Notes: generated by a model not told the origin, from the letters alone. Shown: positions 37,307 to 46,568, numbered from the stretch's first letter. The stretch is 55,790 nucleotides of DNA from an uncultured Monoglobus sp. (GCA_947625055.1 CANQMT010000017.1:1-55790), one strand, 5' to 3'. Numbers and translations are program-made.

Positions 37307-38596
37307 ATGTATTATATTATTGACGCGCTGACAATATTATTCGACGTGTATGTTACATTTATATTTTTTGATGATTTGTTAAAATGGAAACCTATAAATA
37401 TCTTTTGGAAAACAGCTATAGGTTTGTTTATTTTTGCCGCAACATTTTTGCAGAATATAGTTGTCGGTAATATGGTTTTTACAATTCTGATAAGTATTGT
37501 CACATTGCATATTGCTGCGTTTATCGGGTTTGAAGGCAAACCGGTAAAAAAAATATTGGTTGTGATCACTTATATGATATTGGTGATCGTATCGGACATA
37601 CTTACAACATTTATTAACATGATTTTTGTAAACGGCGAGAGCAATACACTTCTTAATATCACAGAAAATGCGAAAATTATGGGAATGTTAATGTCCAAGC
37701 CAATTATATTGTTTTTGGTAAAGCTGGTTCCGCTGTTTGTAAATAAAAAAGATTTTAAATTATACCGTGATTGTAATGTGTTATTACTGACTGTTCCCGT
37801 TATCAGTATTGTTTTACTGATAGCCATAGTTAATTTTTTTGATAATATACAAATAAACGACACTAAACCGGTATTTATTGTTTCTCTATGTGTTTTATAT
37901 CAAACGATACTGATTTTTTACTTGTTTGAGCGAATTATGAGTACCGCAAGCTTAAAAAATAAGTATGAAATACTTGAAAATCAGATGTTTATACAGGAAA
38001 AACAGACTAAATCAGAAAAAGGAATTGCGAATAGCTTAAAATCTGTACGCCACGACTTAAAAAACCATTTTCAAGCACTATATAATATGTTGATGGATAA
38101 GCATTATGACAATGCCAAAGAATACATAAAATCAACCGGCTTGGTTGAAGACGTAAAGTATGGTAAAATACACACCGGAGAAATCGCTTTTGACGCCATA
38201 ATCAACAGCAAGCTGTATGAAGCCGAAAAAATGGGCATAGAAACAACCGTCAACTGCAAAATGCCAAGTGATATAGAAATATCGGATATAGATATATGCG
38301 TTCTTTTCGGAAACTTGCTTGACAATGCAATCGAGGGATGTATGCGTGCCGATACGGACAACAAGAAAATATTACTTTATGTTGAATACATAAAAAGCAG
38401 ATTGATTTGCAGAATAAAAAATACCTCAAACAAAACGGAAACAATAAACGGTGATTTTGTTTCATCAAAAAGTGATAAGGAGGAACACGGCATAGGTATA
38501 ATAAATATAAAAAGCATAGTCCTTAAATATGACGGCATATGTAAAATGGGATATGAAAACGGATACTTTCAAACAAATATGACTTTATTCGTTTAG
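37307..38596 (+). CDS. AgrC-like sensor histidine kinase (GHKL), cassette 2
   Basis: A 429-aa kinase, the same length as its cassette 1 paralogue. ATG 37307 is 7 bases after GGAGG; the regulator stop ends at 37304. About six membrane helices fill the first 200 residues, followed by a coiled linker (SLKNKYEILENQMFIQEKQTK), the H box SVRHDLKNHFQALYNML, the N box LFGNLLDNAIEGC and the G box HGIGIINIKSIVLKYDG. This is the HPK10 pattern of peptide pheromone receptors. The next feature downstream resembles AgrB, which supports that reading. Confidence 0.9.
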   Translation: MYYIIDALTILFDVYVTFIFFDDLLKWKPINIFWKTAIGLFIFAATFLQNIVVGNMVFTILISIVTLHIAAFIGFEGKPVKKILVVITYMILVIVSDILTTFINMIFVNGESNTLLNITENAKIMGMLMSKPIILFLVKLVPLFVNKKDFKLYRDCNVLLLTVPVISIVLLIAIVNFFDNIQINDTKPVFIVSLCVLYQTILIFYLFERIMSTASLKNKYEILENQMFIQEKQTKSEKGIANSLKSVRHDLKNHFQALYNMLMDKHYDNAKEYIKSTGLVEDVKYGKIHTGEIAFDAIINSKLYEAEKMGIETTVNCKMPSDIEISDIDICVLFGNLLDNAIEGCMRADTDNKKILLYVEYIKSRLICRIKNTSNKTETINGDFVSSKSDKEEHGIGIINIKSIVLKYDGICKMGYENGYFQTNMTLFV

Positions 38597-38734
38597 GCGT
38601 TCTCATATTATATGACTATACATAGCAATAAGAATTGTCGCTATGTTTTTTATTTCATACCCAAAAAACAGTGTTTCATGCCATGTCACGTTATTTTGAA
38701 AAAAATTGTGATATAATTATAAATCACAGAAAGG

Positions 38735-38857
38735 GTGATTAAAATTATACACGAACTTTCATGTAAAATAACCAAAGCTTTATGCAATGCACAAAATATT
38801 GTTGACAAGAATAAATACGAAGAAATTGCATATGGTATTGTTCACCACCTCAAGTAA
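38735..38857 (+). pseudogene. AgrB-like N-terminal remnant
   Basis: A 40-codon frame (GTG or ATA start, AAAGGG upstream, TAA at 38855-38857) reads IHELSCKITKALC, then AQNIVDKNKYEEIAYGIVHHLK. AgrB peptidases of Clostridia start with the same pattern: LS.KI...L, an Asp/Glu-rich gap, then E...YGI...L. The membrane helices and the catalytic His/Cys that should follow are absent. It lies between an AgrC-like kinase and a pectate lyase gene. The homology is a pattern match by eye and rests on a short segment. Confidence 0.55.
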
Positions 38858-38914
38858 ATTATAGACTATTTTCAACTACTATGGGTAAAGTTGAGAGAAT
38901 TATCAACATTTATA

Positions 38915-38944
38915 TTGACAAGTAGATGAATGTTGCTATATAAT
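38915..38944 (+). promoter_or_regulatory. Promoter of the LRR-pectate lyase gene
   Basis: TTGACA (38915-38920), 18 bp, TATAAT (38939-38944), leaving a leader of about 110 nt. An inverted repeat TCAACT/AGTTGA (38869-38894) lies 21 bp upstream of the -35 box. The exact phased repeats of cassette 1 are not present here. Confidence 0.7.
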
Positions 38945-39060
38945 AAGTAAATAAGTAGATAATATCACTATGGGCGCAAAAATTTTCGCTTATTTCTGCG
39001 ATATAATTATTTTGAAAAAGAAAAAGAAAATGTTAACAAAAAGAAAAAGGAGGAAATTGT

Positions 39061-42000
39061 ATGAAGTTAAAACAAATGTGTTTGGTTTTTGCGGCGGCGC
39101 TGATTTTAAGCCTGGCGGTCTGCACGGCAGCTTTTGCCGAAACCTCGGGTGATTTTCAATACGAGATCAATCCCGACGGCGCGAGCGTGACTATCACAGG
39201 CTACACCGGCAGGGATGAAGTAGTGGTTATACCGCCCGGAATCGACGGGCTCAGCGTTACGGATATAAAATTGTCGGGCTCGGTAAACTCGACCGCGGTG
39301 AGTGTCTCGATCCCCGAAACCGTGACAAACATAACACACAGCTTTTTCACGGTATACAGCAATATGAGCGAGATCATTGTTTCGGATGACAATAAAACTT
39401 ACGCGGCCGCGGACGGAGTGCTTTTTAGTAAGGACATGACACAGCTTATTGGCTGGCCGAGGAAAAAATCCGCGGATACATACGCTGTTCCCGACGGTGT
39501 TAAAACGATCGGCGCTCAAGCGTTTGCAAGTATCTCGGGAATAAAGGCGATCACACTTCCCGAGGGACTTTTGTCGATAAAAACAAAAGCGTTTTTGTCA
39601 TGCGGCGCGGCAGTAAATATCCCCGCGAGCGTGACCGAGATCGATTCGGGCGCTTTCGGAAGAAAAGAACTTAATGACATTGACATATCTGCGGACAACA
39701 AAAGCTTTGTTATCTCGGATAAAGTATTATACAGCGCCGATATGACGCGCGTTCTGCTCTGCTCGACCGAGAAAGCCGACTCGGAACTGAAACTTCCCGA
39801 AACCGCCGTCGTGATCGACGATTACGCGTTTTACGGAAACAAATATCTGATAAGCGCGTATCTGCCCGATACTGTGACTGCAGTCGGAACTTATACGTTT
39901 GAAAACTGCAAAAACCTTCAGGCGGCGAGACTTCCGAATTCAGTCACCGTTATTCCCAACTCAATTTTCAGTTCTTGCGACCTTAAACATTTTGAGGTGG
40001 GTAAGAACGTTACAACGATCGAAAACAGCGCATTCTACGGATGTGAAAATTTAGCGATATCGATACCGGAGAACGTGACCGATATAGGGTTCAGAGTGTT
40101 CTCGCAATCGCCAAGAGGCACAACCACAATATACGGCGTGGCGGGCTCATACGCCGAGACCTATGCTAAGCAGAACAATATTCCGTTCGCGGACATTTCA
40201 ACAATGCCGACACCCGGCCCTTTGCCGTCCGCGATTCCCACGCCCACTCCGACTTCGTCGGATCCGACACCCACGCCGCGGCCGACTTCAAATCCGCGGC
40301 CGACTTCAAATCCGCGGCCGACTTCAAATCCGCGGCCGACTTCAACTCCTATGCCATCCGCGATCCCCACACCGAGTCCGACTTCATCTTATCCGACACC
40401 CTCGCCAACGCCGGTCCCTCCGACTGTTCCGCCGAGAGCGACCAGACCTCCGGCGACTGCGGCGCCGACAGACACGATGCCTTGGAAAATAAACAGCTTT
40501 TACGGAAACTCGATAAGTATATCCGTAGGCGACAATACCGAGGAAGAAACGCCTTTCACCGTGATCGCCGCGAAATACAAGGATAATATTTTGATTGATG
40601 TTTCCGTTGAGACTTTGACAACAAAGTGCCCCGCGGGAATGATATTTAACGCCGATTTGAGCAGCGTTCCGTCCGTTACCGGCGAGGGCGAGTATATAAA
40701 AATAATGCTGTGGGACAATACGGACGGCTGCAGGCCTTTGGCTCTGCCATACACGACGACCCCGCTTCTCACCGCGTTCCCCGGCGCCGAGGGCGGAGGC
40801 AAATATTCCACCGGCGGACGCGGAAGAGGCGGCGCGGAGGTTTACCATGTCACCAACTTAAACGACAGCGGCCCCGGCTCGTTCCGCGACGCGGTGTCTG
40901 AGGCCGGCAGAATAGTCGTGTTTGACGTGGGCGGAACGATTAATCTTGAAAAGTCGATAAGGTATATCGGAGGCGTGACTATCCTCGTTCAGACCGCGCC
41001 CGGCGACGGAATAACGATAACCGGCGCCAATCTGGAGCTTGACGGCGGCAATATTATCCGTTATTTGAGAATAAGGCCGACGTTTAAGAACAAGATCGAG
41101 GCCGACGGCCTCGGAGGATTTGACGACATGCGAACGATAATCGACCACTGCTCGGTGAGCTACAGCATTGACGAATGCATCTCGTTTTATGAGTACACTG
41201 ATTTCACGCTTCAAAACTGCATAAGCTCTGAGAGCCTCAAAAACGGCGGCCACTCCAAGGGCGCCCACGGCTACGGCGGTATCTGGGGAGGCACGAACGC
41301 GAGCTTCCACCATAACCTTTTGGCGAGCCACGACAGCCGAAACCCGAGACTCGCGGCGGGACGCTTCGAGGGCGACTTTGATTATGACATGAGCGAGCAA
41401 ATAACTTTGACCGATCTTCGCAACAATATAATCTACAACTGGGGCGGCAATTCGGCCTACGGAGGTCAGGGAGCGATGGCCGCGAACATAATAAACAGCT
41501 ATTACAAGCCCGGCCCGGCGACAACAAGCCACCGCTCAAGAATATTTCAGACGACGTCCACCGGAAACGGCATAACCTCGAAATGGGCAACCGACCTGTA
41601 TGTTGACGGAAACTATATGGAAGGAAACCAGAGCGTGACCGCCGACAACTCAAAAGGCGTTGATCACGACAGCACAGTCGCGCAATATTATGTCTGGACA
41701 AAGGATAATATAACCGACGAGGCAAAGACGGTTCACTTTAAGTACGAGAACGACTATCCCGTGACTACGCAGACAGCCGAGGAAACATACAATACTCTGC
41801 TCGACCACATCGGAGCGTCGCTCCCGAGGCGCGATGAGACCGACGCGAGAGTGATAAACGATGTTAAAAACGGAACAGGCAGAATAATCGACACCGAGAC
41901 CGAGGTCGGCGGCGTTATGCAATACCCGACGGTGTACCGCTGGTTCGAGATCCCGCAGGACTGGAAAGACGCGAACGGCATGGGAGATGCCTATGAGGGC

Positions 42001-42345
42001 GAGATAGTTCCGAGCGGCAAGTGGAAGGGATACACATGGATAGAGGCGTATGTCAACGAGTGGACGGAGCAGCAGGAAAATCCGACCAATCCCTATGTGA
42101 CGATACAGACAAGCATCGACGGCAATAACATCGCGGTTTCGGCCGAGGCTTCGCCTGTCGGAGAAAGCCCGATAACAAAGATCGTGATCTATGACGGCGA
42201 CAAAATAATATCAGAGCATGAAACGGACAAGGTGAATGTTAACATAGACCCGGTCGCCGCCGGAACACACTATATCTCGGCGTTAGCCTACAACCAAAAA
42301 GGAGAAAGCACAAGAAGCACCATATCGGTGGTTAATGTGAAATAA
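39061..42345 (+). CDS. Secreted LRR-pectate lyase fusion protein (PL1)
   Basis: A 1094-aa secreted protein; GGAGG lies 7 bases before the ATG. Signal peptide 1-26 (AAFA|ET). Residues about 30-375 hold BspA-type LRR_5 repeats (VSIPETVTNI, AFASISGIKAITLPEGLLSI, AFENCKNLQ-like units). About 380-473 is a Pro/Thr/Ser linker with four 6-residue repeats. About 474-565 is the shared accessory module (TVIAAKYKDNILIDVSV, IKIMLWDN, RPLALPY). From 568 the lyase domain runs (TAFPGAEGGGKYS, GSFRDAV, IVVFDVGGTI, IIDHCSVSYSIDE, FHHNLLASHDSRNPRL), ending in an Ig-like tail. It is paralogous to the cassette 1 lyase. The LRR part would give surface or substrate binding; that is inference. Confidence 0.9.
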   Translation: MKLKQMCLVFAAALILSLAVCTAAFAETSGDFQYEINPDGASVTITGYTGRDEVVVIPPGIDGLSVTDIKLSGSVNSTAVSVSIPETVTNITHSFFTVYSNMSEIIVSDDNKTYAAADGVLFSKDMTQLIGWPRKKSADTYAVPDGVKTIGAQAFASISGIKAITLPEGLLSIKTKAFLSCGAAVNIPASVTEIDSGAFGRKELNDIDISADNKSFVISDKVLYSADMTRVLLCSTEKADSELKLPETAVVIDDYAFYGNKYLISAYLPDTVTAVGTYTFENCKNLQAARLPNSVTVIPNSIFSSCDLKHFEVGKNVTTIENSAFYGCENLAISIPENVTDIGFRVFSQSPRGTTTIYGVAGSYAETYAKQNNIPFADISTMPTPGPLPSAIPTPTPTSSDPTPTPRPTSNPRPTSNPRPTSNPRPTSTPMPSAIPTPSPTSSYPTPSPTPVPPTVPPRATRPPATAAPTDTMPWKINSFYGNSISISVGDNTEEETPFTVIAAKYKDNILIDVSVETLTTKCPAGMIFNADLSSVPSVTGEGEYIKIMLWDNTDGCRPLALPYTTTPLLTAFPGAEGGGKYSTGGRGRGGAEVYHVTNLNDSGPGSFRDAVSEAGRIVVFDVGGTINLEKSIRYIGGVTILVQTAPGDGITITGANLELDGGNIIRYLRIRPTFKNKIEADGLGGFDDMRTIIDHCSVSYSIDECISFYEYTDFTLQNCISSESLKNGGHSKGAHGYGGIWGGTNASFHHNLLASHDSRNPRLAAGRFEGDFDYDMSEQITLTDLRNNIIYNWGGNSAYGGQGAMAANIINSYYKPGPATTSHRSRIFQTTSTGNGITSKWATDLYVDGNYMEGNQSVTADNSKGVDHDSTVAQYYVWTKDNITDEAKTVHFKYENDYPVTTQTAEETYNTLLDHIGASLPRRDETDARVINDVKNGTGRIIDTETEVGGVMQYPTVYRWFEIPQDWKDANGMGDAYEGEIVPSGKWKGYTWIEAYVNEWTEQQENPTNPYVTIQTSIDGNNIAVSAEASPVGESPITKIVIYDGDKIISEHETDKVNVNIDPVAAGTHYISALAYNQKGESTRSTISVVNVK
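40276..40347 (+). repeat. 18-bp tandem repeat, four copies, in the linker
   Basis: The unit CCGCGGCCGACTTCAAAT occurs at 40276, 40294, 40312 and 40330 (the last ending AACT). It encodes PRPTSN units of the Pro/Thr linker. Near-identical copies indicate recent slippage, so length may vary between strains. Confidence 0.9.
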
Positions 42346-42373
42346 ATTAATTTCTTCCCAATAAATCCACAAA

Positions 42374-42405
42374 ACGGCTCCGTTTCCGATCGGAAACGGG
42401 GCCGT
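42374..42405. terminator. Bidirectional terminator between pectate lyase 2 and uppP
   Basis: Stem ACGGCtCCGTTTCC / GGAAACGGgGCCGT with a GATC loop, between convergent genes. Confidence 0.85.
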
Positions 42406-42418
42406 GAATTATGCGCGA

Positions 42419-43228
42419 TTAAAATATCAAAAAGTACGCTATAACGACCAGACCGAGAATAATTCTGTACCAGCCGAAGGCTTTGAAGTCATGGCTCTTG
42501 ACGAAATTCACAAGGAACTTTATCGCAAGCATCGAGACTATGTACGCGACCGCCATGCCGATAAGCAGCACGGCCGCCTCGCCGCCGCTCATCACAAGTC
42601 CGTATTTCAAAATTTTCAAAAGGCTCACGCCGAACATGACGGGGATCGCCAGAAAGAACGAGAACTCCGCGGCGATCTCTCTCGAGCAGCCGACGAGCAT
42701 CGCGCCCAATATCGTCGAGCCCGAGCGCGAGGTGCCGGGAATTATCGAAAGCACCTGAAACATTCCGATGAGCAGCGCCGTCTTGCAGGTCATCCCCTTC
42801 ATGTCGTGAACGACCGGGGTTTTCGGATGGTTCTCAAGAATGATAAACGCTATGCCGTAGATGATCAGAGTCGCCGAAACGACCTCCCAGTTTTCAAACC
42901 GCTCCATAATCGGATCAAGCAAAAGGCCTATGACCGCGGCAGGCAGGCAGGCGATCAACACCTTGAGCCACATCTGCCAAGTGTCGGCCTTCTCCTGTTT
43001 GGTCTTGCTCGGGGCGAACGGGTTAAGCTTGCGGAAATAGAGCGTTACTACCGCGAGTATCGCGCCAAGCTGTATAACATACAAATACAGGTCCGAGGCC
43101 GTGAAGCCCGTGTTGTTTATAAGCTCGTTGACAAGGATCATATGTCCGGTGGAGCTTATCGGCAGCCACTCGGTTATGCCCTCGACAATGCCGAGGATGA
43201 CCGACTTAAAGATTTCCAAAAAGTTCAA
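42419..43228 (-). CDS. uppP: Undecaprenyl-diphosphatase (BacA/UppP)
   Basis: Recycles the lipid carrier of peptidoglycan synthesis and confers bacitracin tolerance. The start is best placed at TTG 43226-43228, with GGAGGT at 43237-43242 and 8-base spacing. The product is 269 aa, within the usual range; a frame open to 43291 would begin upstream of that site. Motifs: [18 protein letters not shown] and [19 protein letters not shown] (catalytic Glu, Ser, Arg), with about eight membrane helices. It is convergent with pectate lyase 2. Confidence 0.95.
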   Translation of the reverse strand: MNFLEIFKSVILGIVEGITEWLPISSTGHMILVNELINNTGFTASDLYLYVIQLGAILAVVTLYFRKLNPFAPSKTKQEKADTWQMWLKVLIACLPAAVIGLLLDPIMERFENWEVVSATLIIYGIAFIILENHPKTPVVHDMKGMTCKTALLIGMFQVLSIIPGTSRSGSTILGAMLVGCSREIAAEFSFFLAIPVMFGVSLLKILKYGLVMSGGEAAVLLIGMAVAYIVSMLAIKFLVNFVKSHDFKAFGWYRIILGLVVIAYFLIF

Positions 43229-43262
43229 CTTTGTGTACCTCCAAAAAAATAATGCGCTTATT

Positions 43263-43291
43263 ATTATATACGCAAACAGGCCTTGTATCAA
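43263..43291 (-). promoter_or_regulatory. Sigma-A promoter of uppP
   Basis: TTGATA (43286-43291), 17 bp, TATAAT (43263-43268) on the minus strand. The -35 box lies within the hairpin at 43274-43300. Confidence 0.65.
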
Positions 43292-43300
43292 GACCTGTTT
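43274..43300 (-). terminator. Hairpin after the zinc-ribbon membrane protein gene
   Basis: Stem AAACAGGcCTTG / CAAGaCCTGTTT (one mismatch) with a 3-base loop; the T tail is short. It shares bases with the uppP promoter. Confidence 0.6.
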
Positions 43301-43319
43301 GTTAAAAATTTCTTACAAA

Positions 43320-43733
43320 TTATTGATATAAGTAATAATTAAAATTGTTCAGTTCATTTTGGAGCTCGGGATTTGCGCTCACCCGGCTTATCAGCGCGAT
43401 CAGTCCGCACAGCAGCGCGATGCCGACGACAAGCTTGATCGCCGCAACGATTATCGAGGCAATCGCCCAGTTTTTGGAAGTACGCTCGAATCTGTCGCTG
43501 CATGCCCAGACGATCAACATTATAAGATAAACGAGGCTGCCGACGATCGGGATCCATGAAATAAACTGTCGTCCGACCCAGGCACCCACCGAAACGGGGC
43601 GGCTGAATGGTCTTTCAACGTTCGGAACGCGGTCGGCGCGCAAATACTCGTCGTGCTTGTTCATCGCGTCGCTTCCGCCGCAGACCATGCACTTTCCGTT
43701 AACCAACTCTCCTCCGCAGTTAGCGCATCTCAC
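43320..43733 (-). CDS. Zinc-ribbon membrane protein of unknown function
   Basis: A 137-aa protein: N-terminal zinc ribbon (CANCGGELVNGKCMVCGG, Cys at 3, 6, 15 and 18), a polar segment, then two hydrophobic stretches (about 58-78 WIPIVGSLVYLIMLIVWAC; about 88-115 WAIASIIVAAIKLVVGIALL). Proteins of this layout are common and uncharacterised in Clostridia. It follows the DUF4867 gene by 13 bp, with GGAGG upstream, so the two are probably cotranscribed. Confidence 0.75.
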   Translation of the reverse strand: MRCANCGGELVNGKCMVCGGSDAMNKHDEYLRADRVPNVERPFSRPVSVGAWVGRQFISWIPIVGSLVYLIMLIVWACSDRFERTSKNWAIASIIVAAIKLVVGIALLCGLIALISRVSANPELQNELNNFNYYLYQ

Positions 43734-43746
43734 AGCAAACCCTCCT

Positions 43747-44391
43747 TTATCCGATCAGCCCGGCTATGTCGGTGTTCTCGCCTGTTATGGCAACAACCGC
43801 TCCCTGCTTTGCCTCGGGCGCGTCGGGGTGCGCGATGAGCCACTTGTTGCTCGCGAACAGCCGCTTATCCTCATCATTGGTGATCTCGATTTTGGGCTTG
43901 TCATAATTCGTTCCCTTCGGCAGCACGATCACGACCCTGAAGCCCTCGCCGAGCTTTGCGCTGCACGGCGCGTAATGCATAGTTGTGGCGTAGAGCTCAA
44001 CCGCTGTGCCCTTGGGGCACAGGAAGGCCTCGACCTTTGACGTGTCGTACGAGCCGCCCGCGGCGTCCTGCTGACTGCCGACGAGCAGAACAACATCATC
44101 GGCCGCTATGTCGATCTCGCTGTCCTTGTGATATTCAAGGCAGTTAAGCTTGGTATTTGTACCGTTGCAGTAGCCGATCTGGACCGGCATTCCGCCGTAC
44201 ACATTGTCGGACAGGTATTTTTTCGCGCCGAGCGCCTCAAGCTCGGAGCAGGACGGAACATAAACGACGTCGCCGGGCTTTGGCGAGCAGCTTTCAAGAG
44301 TGCTTAAAAGCTCGCTCCAGTCGTATCCGTCGACCACTCTTCCGTATTTAACGAAATCCGGCCCGCTTACGGGCTTTATTACTAAACTCAT
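43747..44391 (-). CDS. DUF4867 family protein
   Basis: A 214-aa cytoplasmic protein recognised as DUF4867-like from its start (FVKYGRVVDGYDWSELLSTLE), PGDVVYVPSCSELEALGA, the YCNGTNTKLNCLEYHKDSEI centre and VEAFLCPKGTAVELYATTMHYAPC, a probable cupin-like beta barrel. Relatives are found beside sugar metabolism genes, but no activity is established. GGAGG precedes the ATG and it has its own promoter. Confidence 0.75.
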   Translation of the reverse strand: MSLVIKPVSGPDFVKYGRVVDGYDWSELLSTLESCSPKPGDVVYVPSCSELEALGAKKYLSDNVYGGMPVQIGYCNGTNTKLNCLEYHKDSEIDIAADDVVLLVGSQQDAAGGSYDTSKVEAFLCPKGTAVELYATTMHYAPCSAKLGEGFRVVIVLPKGTNYDKPKIEITNDEDKRLFASNKWLIAHPDAPEAKQGAVVAITGENTDIAGLIG

Positions 44392-44428
44392 TTTTCATTC
44401 CTCCGATTTTGTAAAAATTTCTGATAAT

Positions 44429-44457
44429 ATTATACTCCGAACTCGACACACAGTCAA
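44429..44457 (-). promoter_or_regulatory. Sigma-A promoter of the DUF4867 gene
   Basis: TTGACT (44452-44457), 17 bp, TATAAT (44429-44434) on the minus strand, just past the fbp stop at 44465. Confidence 0.75.
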
Positions 44458-44464
44458 CAATTTT

Positions 44465-46435
44465 TTACGATTTAGGCTTAAGCGTTCCGTCGCGGTATGC
44501 GGCAAGCAGAATTTTCAGATCCTCGATCCGCGCCTTTATATCGGCTCCGCTGTCAGTGTCGGCGACCATTTTTCGCTTGCCCGCGCGCTCAAGCACCACG
44601 GTCTTTGAGTGAATGTCGATCTCGTCGCGCACCGCCTTTTCCTTGGACTCAAACGGCTCGTGCGAAACCAGGATAAGGCCGTGGGAGTTATAGAGCAGCG
44701 TGTAGCCCGCGATGCCGGTTTTGGGCTGATAGCCCTTTGACAGGCCGCCGTCGATCACAAACAGCTTGCCGCCCGCCCTGATCGGGCTCTGGCCCTTTCG
44801 TATCTCGACCGGAACATGACCGTTGATTATGTGCGAATCGGCGGGCTTTAAGCCGAACTCTTTTAAGATCATAACAGCGGTCTCGCGCTTTGCCGCGAGC
44901 CGGTAGTACGGATTTTTATTCTCTTTTGACAGCTCCCTGTCGGCGATGAAATAGTTTTCAAACGTGGCGATCCTGTCCTTGCCGAACAGGGGCGACTTCG
45001 CGCCACACCAGAGGTACCACATCAGATCCTCAGCCGCGGTGCGCTCCTTTGTGCCGTCCTTGGTCTTGACTCCGCAGCGAACGCGGAAGTCGATCTCGTC
45101 GAACAAAGCCTTTCCCGACAGCGGAATTCCGAAAAGGTTGACCTTTTCAAACTCGCCGTCCTCGGTCATCGGTATGCAGCCGTGGAACATCAGGTTGGAG
45201 TTATAGCAATTATACAGCGAGCCGCGGTCCGTCATGAACCGCATGTGCTTTTTGAGCCGCTCGCTGCTTATGAACGCGGCGCGCAGCCTGTCCATGACCT
45301 CCTCCTCCGCCTCCGACAGCTTGTAAGGATTTTTCGGGTTTATCGTGGGAAAATTCTTGTCGATCAGCTCATACGTTTCTCCGCCTATCTTGACCGTGCC
45401 GTTTTTATAATCGATCTTGTCGAGCAGCAGCCTCTCGTCCATGCCGTACTCCGGATGGCGCTTGATTATCTGCCCCTCGAGCTTGAACTGAATTATCGTT
45501 ATCGCCTTATGTATTTTTGAGATAAGCTTCTCGTCATGCTTGCTGTATTCTGTGACCTCAAGATGACGTGGGATGAAAACCTCACAGTCGTCGCCCGCGT
45601 AGGTTTCCATGGCGAACACCGCGAGCGGGCGGATGCTTATGCCGTAGTCGCCTTCGATCGTGTTCATGTTGTCGTATCTCGAACACAGGCGTATTACGTT
45701 GGCGATGCAGGCGCGGCTGCCGATCGAGGCGCCGATCCACTCGATGTCATGGTTGCCCCACTGGATATCGACGCTGTGGTGCCGCATCAGCGTGTCCATA
45801 ATTATCGGTGCGCCCGGGCCGCGGTCATAAATATCGCCGATTATGTGCAGACGCGCGATCGCGAGGCGCTGGATAAGCTCCGCCATGGCGATGATAAAAG
45901 CGTCCGCTCTGCCGATTTCGATTATCGTGGAGACGATTTGCTTGTAATACTCGTTTTTGTCTATCTCATAATCCTGCGTGTGCAGAAGCTCGTCGATTAT
46001 GTAGTCAAAACCCTCGGGAAGGGCCTTGCGCACCTCCGAGCGGGTGTATTTTGACGCGCTCGCCTTGCACACCTCGATAAGGCGGTGCAGCGTCAGCATG
46101 TACCACTCCTTAATCTCGGACTTCTTTTTTATTGACTCCTTCACAAGCTCAAGCTTTTCCTCGGGATAGTAAATGAGCGTTGCCAGAGACTTCCGCTCGC
46201 TCTCGGGCAGCGTGTTCTCAAACACCATGTCTATCTTTGATTTTATAACGCCCGAGCCGTTTTTGAGGATATGCGTGAACGACTCGTACTCGCCGTGAAT
46301 GTCGCTCAGAAAATGCTCCGTGCCTTTCGGCAAATTCAGCAAGGCGCTGAGGTTAATGATAGCCTCAGACGCCTTTCTGATGTTTCCGTATCGCATGTGA
46401 AGAAGATTTAGATACCTTAAATCTGCGTTATTCAT
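44465..46435 (-). CDS. fbp: Fructose-1,6-bisphosphatase, class III
   Basis: Gluconeogenic phosphatase of the Firmicute-specific class III, a metallophosphoesterase fold. The start at 46435 has GGAGAA 7 bases upstream; upstream codons fall in a repeat element. The 656-aa protein shows FLSDIHGEYESFTHIL, IGDIYDRGPGAPIIMDTLM, DIQWGNHDIEWIGA and HIINGHVPVEIRKG, the metal-ligand blocks, in the usual length. It is separated from the V-ATPase operon by a 105-bp palindromic element. Confidence 0.96.
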   Translation of the reverse strand: MNNADLRYLNLLHMRYGNIRKASEAIINLSALLNLPKGTEHFLSDIHGEYESFTHILKNGSGVIKSKIDMVFENTLPESERKSLATLIYYPEEKLELVKESIKKKSEIKEWYMLTLHRLIEVCKASASKYTRSEVRKALPEGFDYIIDELLHTQDYEIDKNEYYKQIVSTIIEIGRADAFIIAMAELIQRLAIARLHIIGDIYDRGPGAPIIMDTLMRHHSVDIQWGNHDIEWIGASIGSRACIANVIRLCSRYDNMNTIEGDYGISIRPLAVFAMETYAGDDCEVFIPRHLEVTEYSKHDEKLISKIHKAITIIQFKLEGQIIKRHPEYGMDERLLLDKIDYKNGTVKIGGETYELIDKNFPTINPKNPYKLSEAEEEVMDRLRAAFISSERLKKHMRFMTDRGSLYNCYNSNLMFHGCIPMTEDGEFEKVNLFGIPLSGKALFDEIDFRVRCGVKTKDGTKERTAAEDLMWYLWCGAKSPLFGKDRIATFENYFIADRELSKENKNPYYRLAAKRETAVMILKEFGLKPADSHIINGHVPVEIRKGQSPIRAGGKLFVIDGGLSKGYQPKTGIAGYTLLYNSHGLILVSHEPFESKEKAVRDEIDIHSKTVVLERAGKRKMVADTDSGADIKARIEDLKILLAAYRDGTLKPKS

Positions 46436-46460
46436 AGTTTGTTCTCCGTAAATGAAAATC

Positions 46461-46566
46461 TTACACCCGTTCAGCGGTTGTCTTTGCGGGCGGCAGATTG
46501 CCGCCCCTACAGATTTCACCGCGCCGTAGGGGCGGATATTATCCGCCCGCTTTACACGGGGTGTAA
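46461..46566. repeat. 105-bp palindromic element between ntpD and fbp
   Basis: Outer imperfect repeats TTACACCCGT (46461) and ACGGGGTGTAA (46555) enclose two hairpins, GGGCGGCAGATTGCCGCCC (46489-46507) and GGGCGGATATTATCCGCCC (46530-46548), themselves joined by CTAC/GTAG. The first hairpin recurs at 19005 and the second at 30207 and, in part, at 26697. It looks like a REP-type or miniature mobile element. Confidence 0.75.
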
Positions 46567-46568
46567 TT

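Noticed and set aside
38686-38753. CACG motifs 63 bp apart upstream of pectate lyase 2, possible reverse LytTR sites
   Set aside because: Four-base matches in AT-rich DNA are expected by chance and the flanks do not match the cassette 1 repeats.
40276-40347. CRISPR-like repeats
   Set aside because: The repeats are directly tandem without spacers and lie in a coding sequence.
40161-40492. Repetitive frames on both strands over the Pro/Thr linker
   Set aside because: The 18-bp tandem repeat keeps several frames open; only the plus frame that joins signal peptide, LRR and lyase domain is supported.
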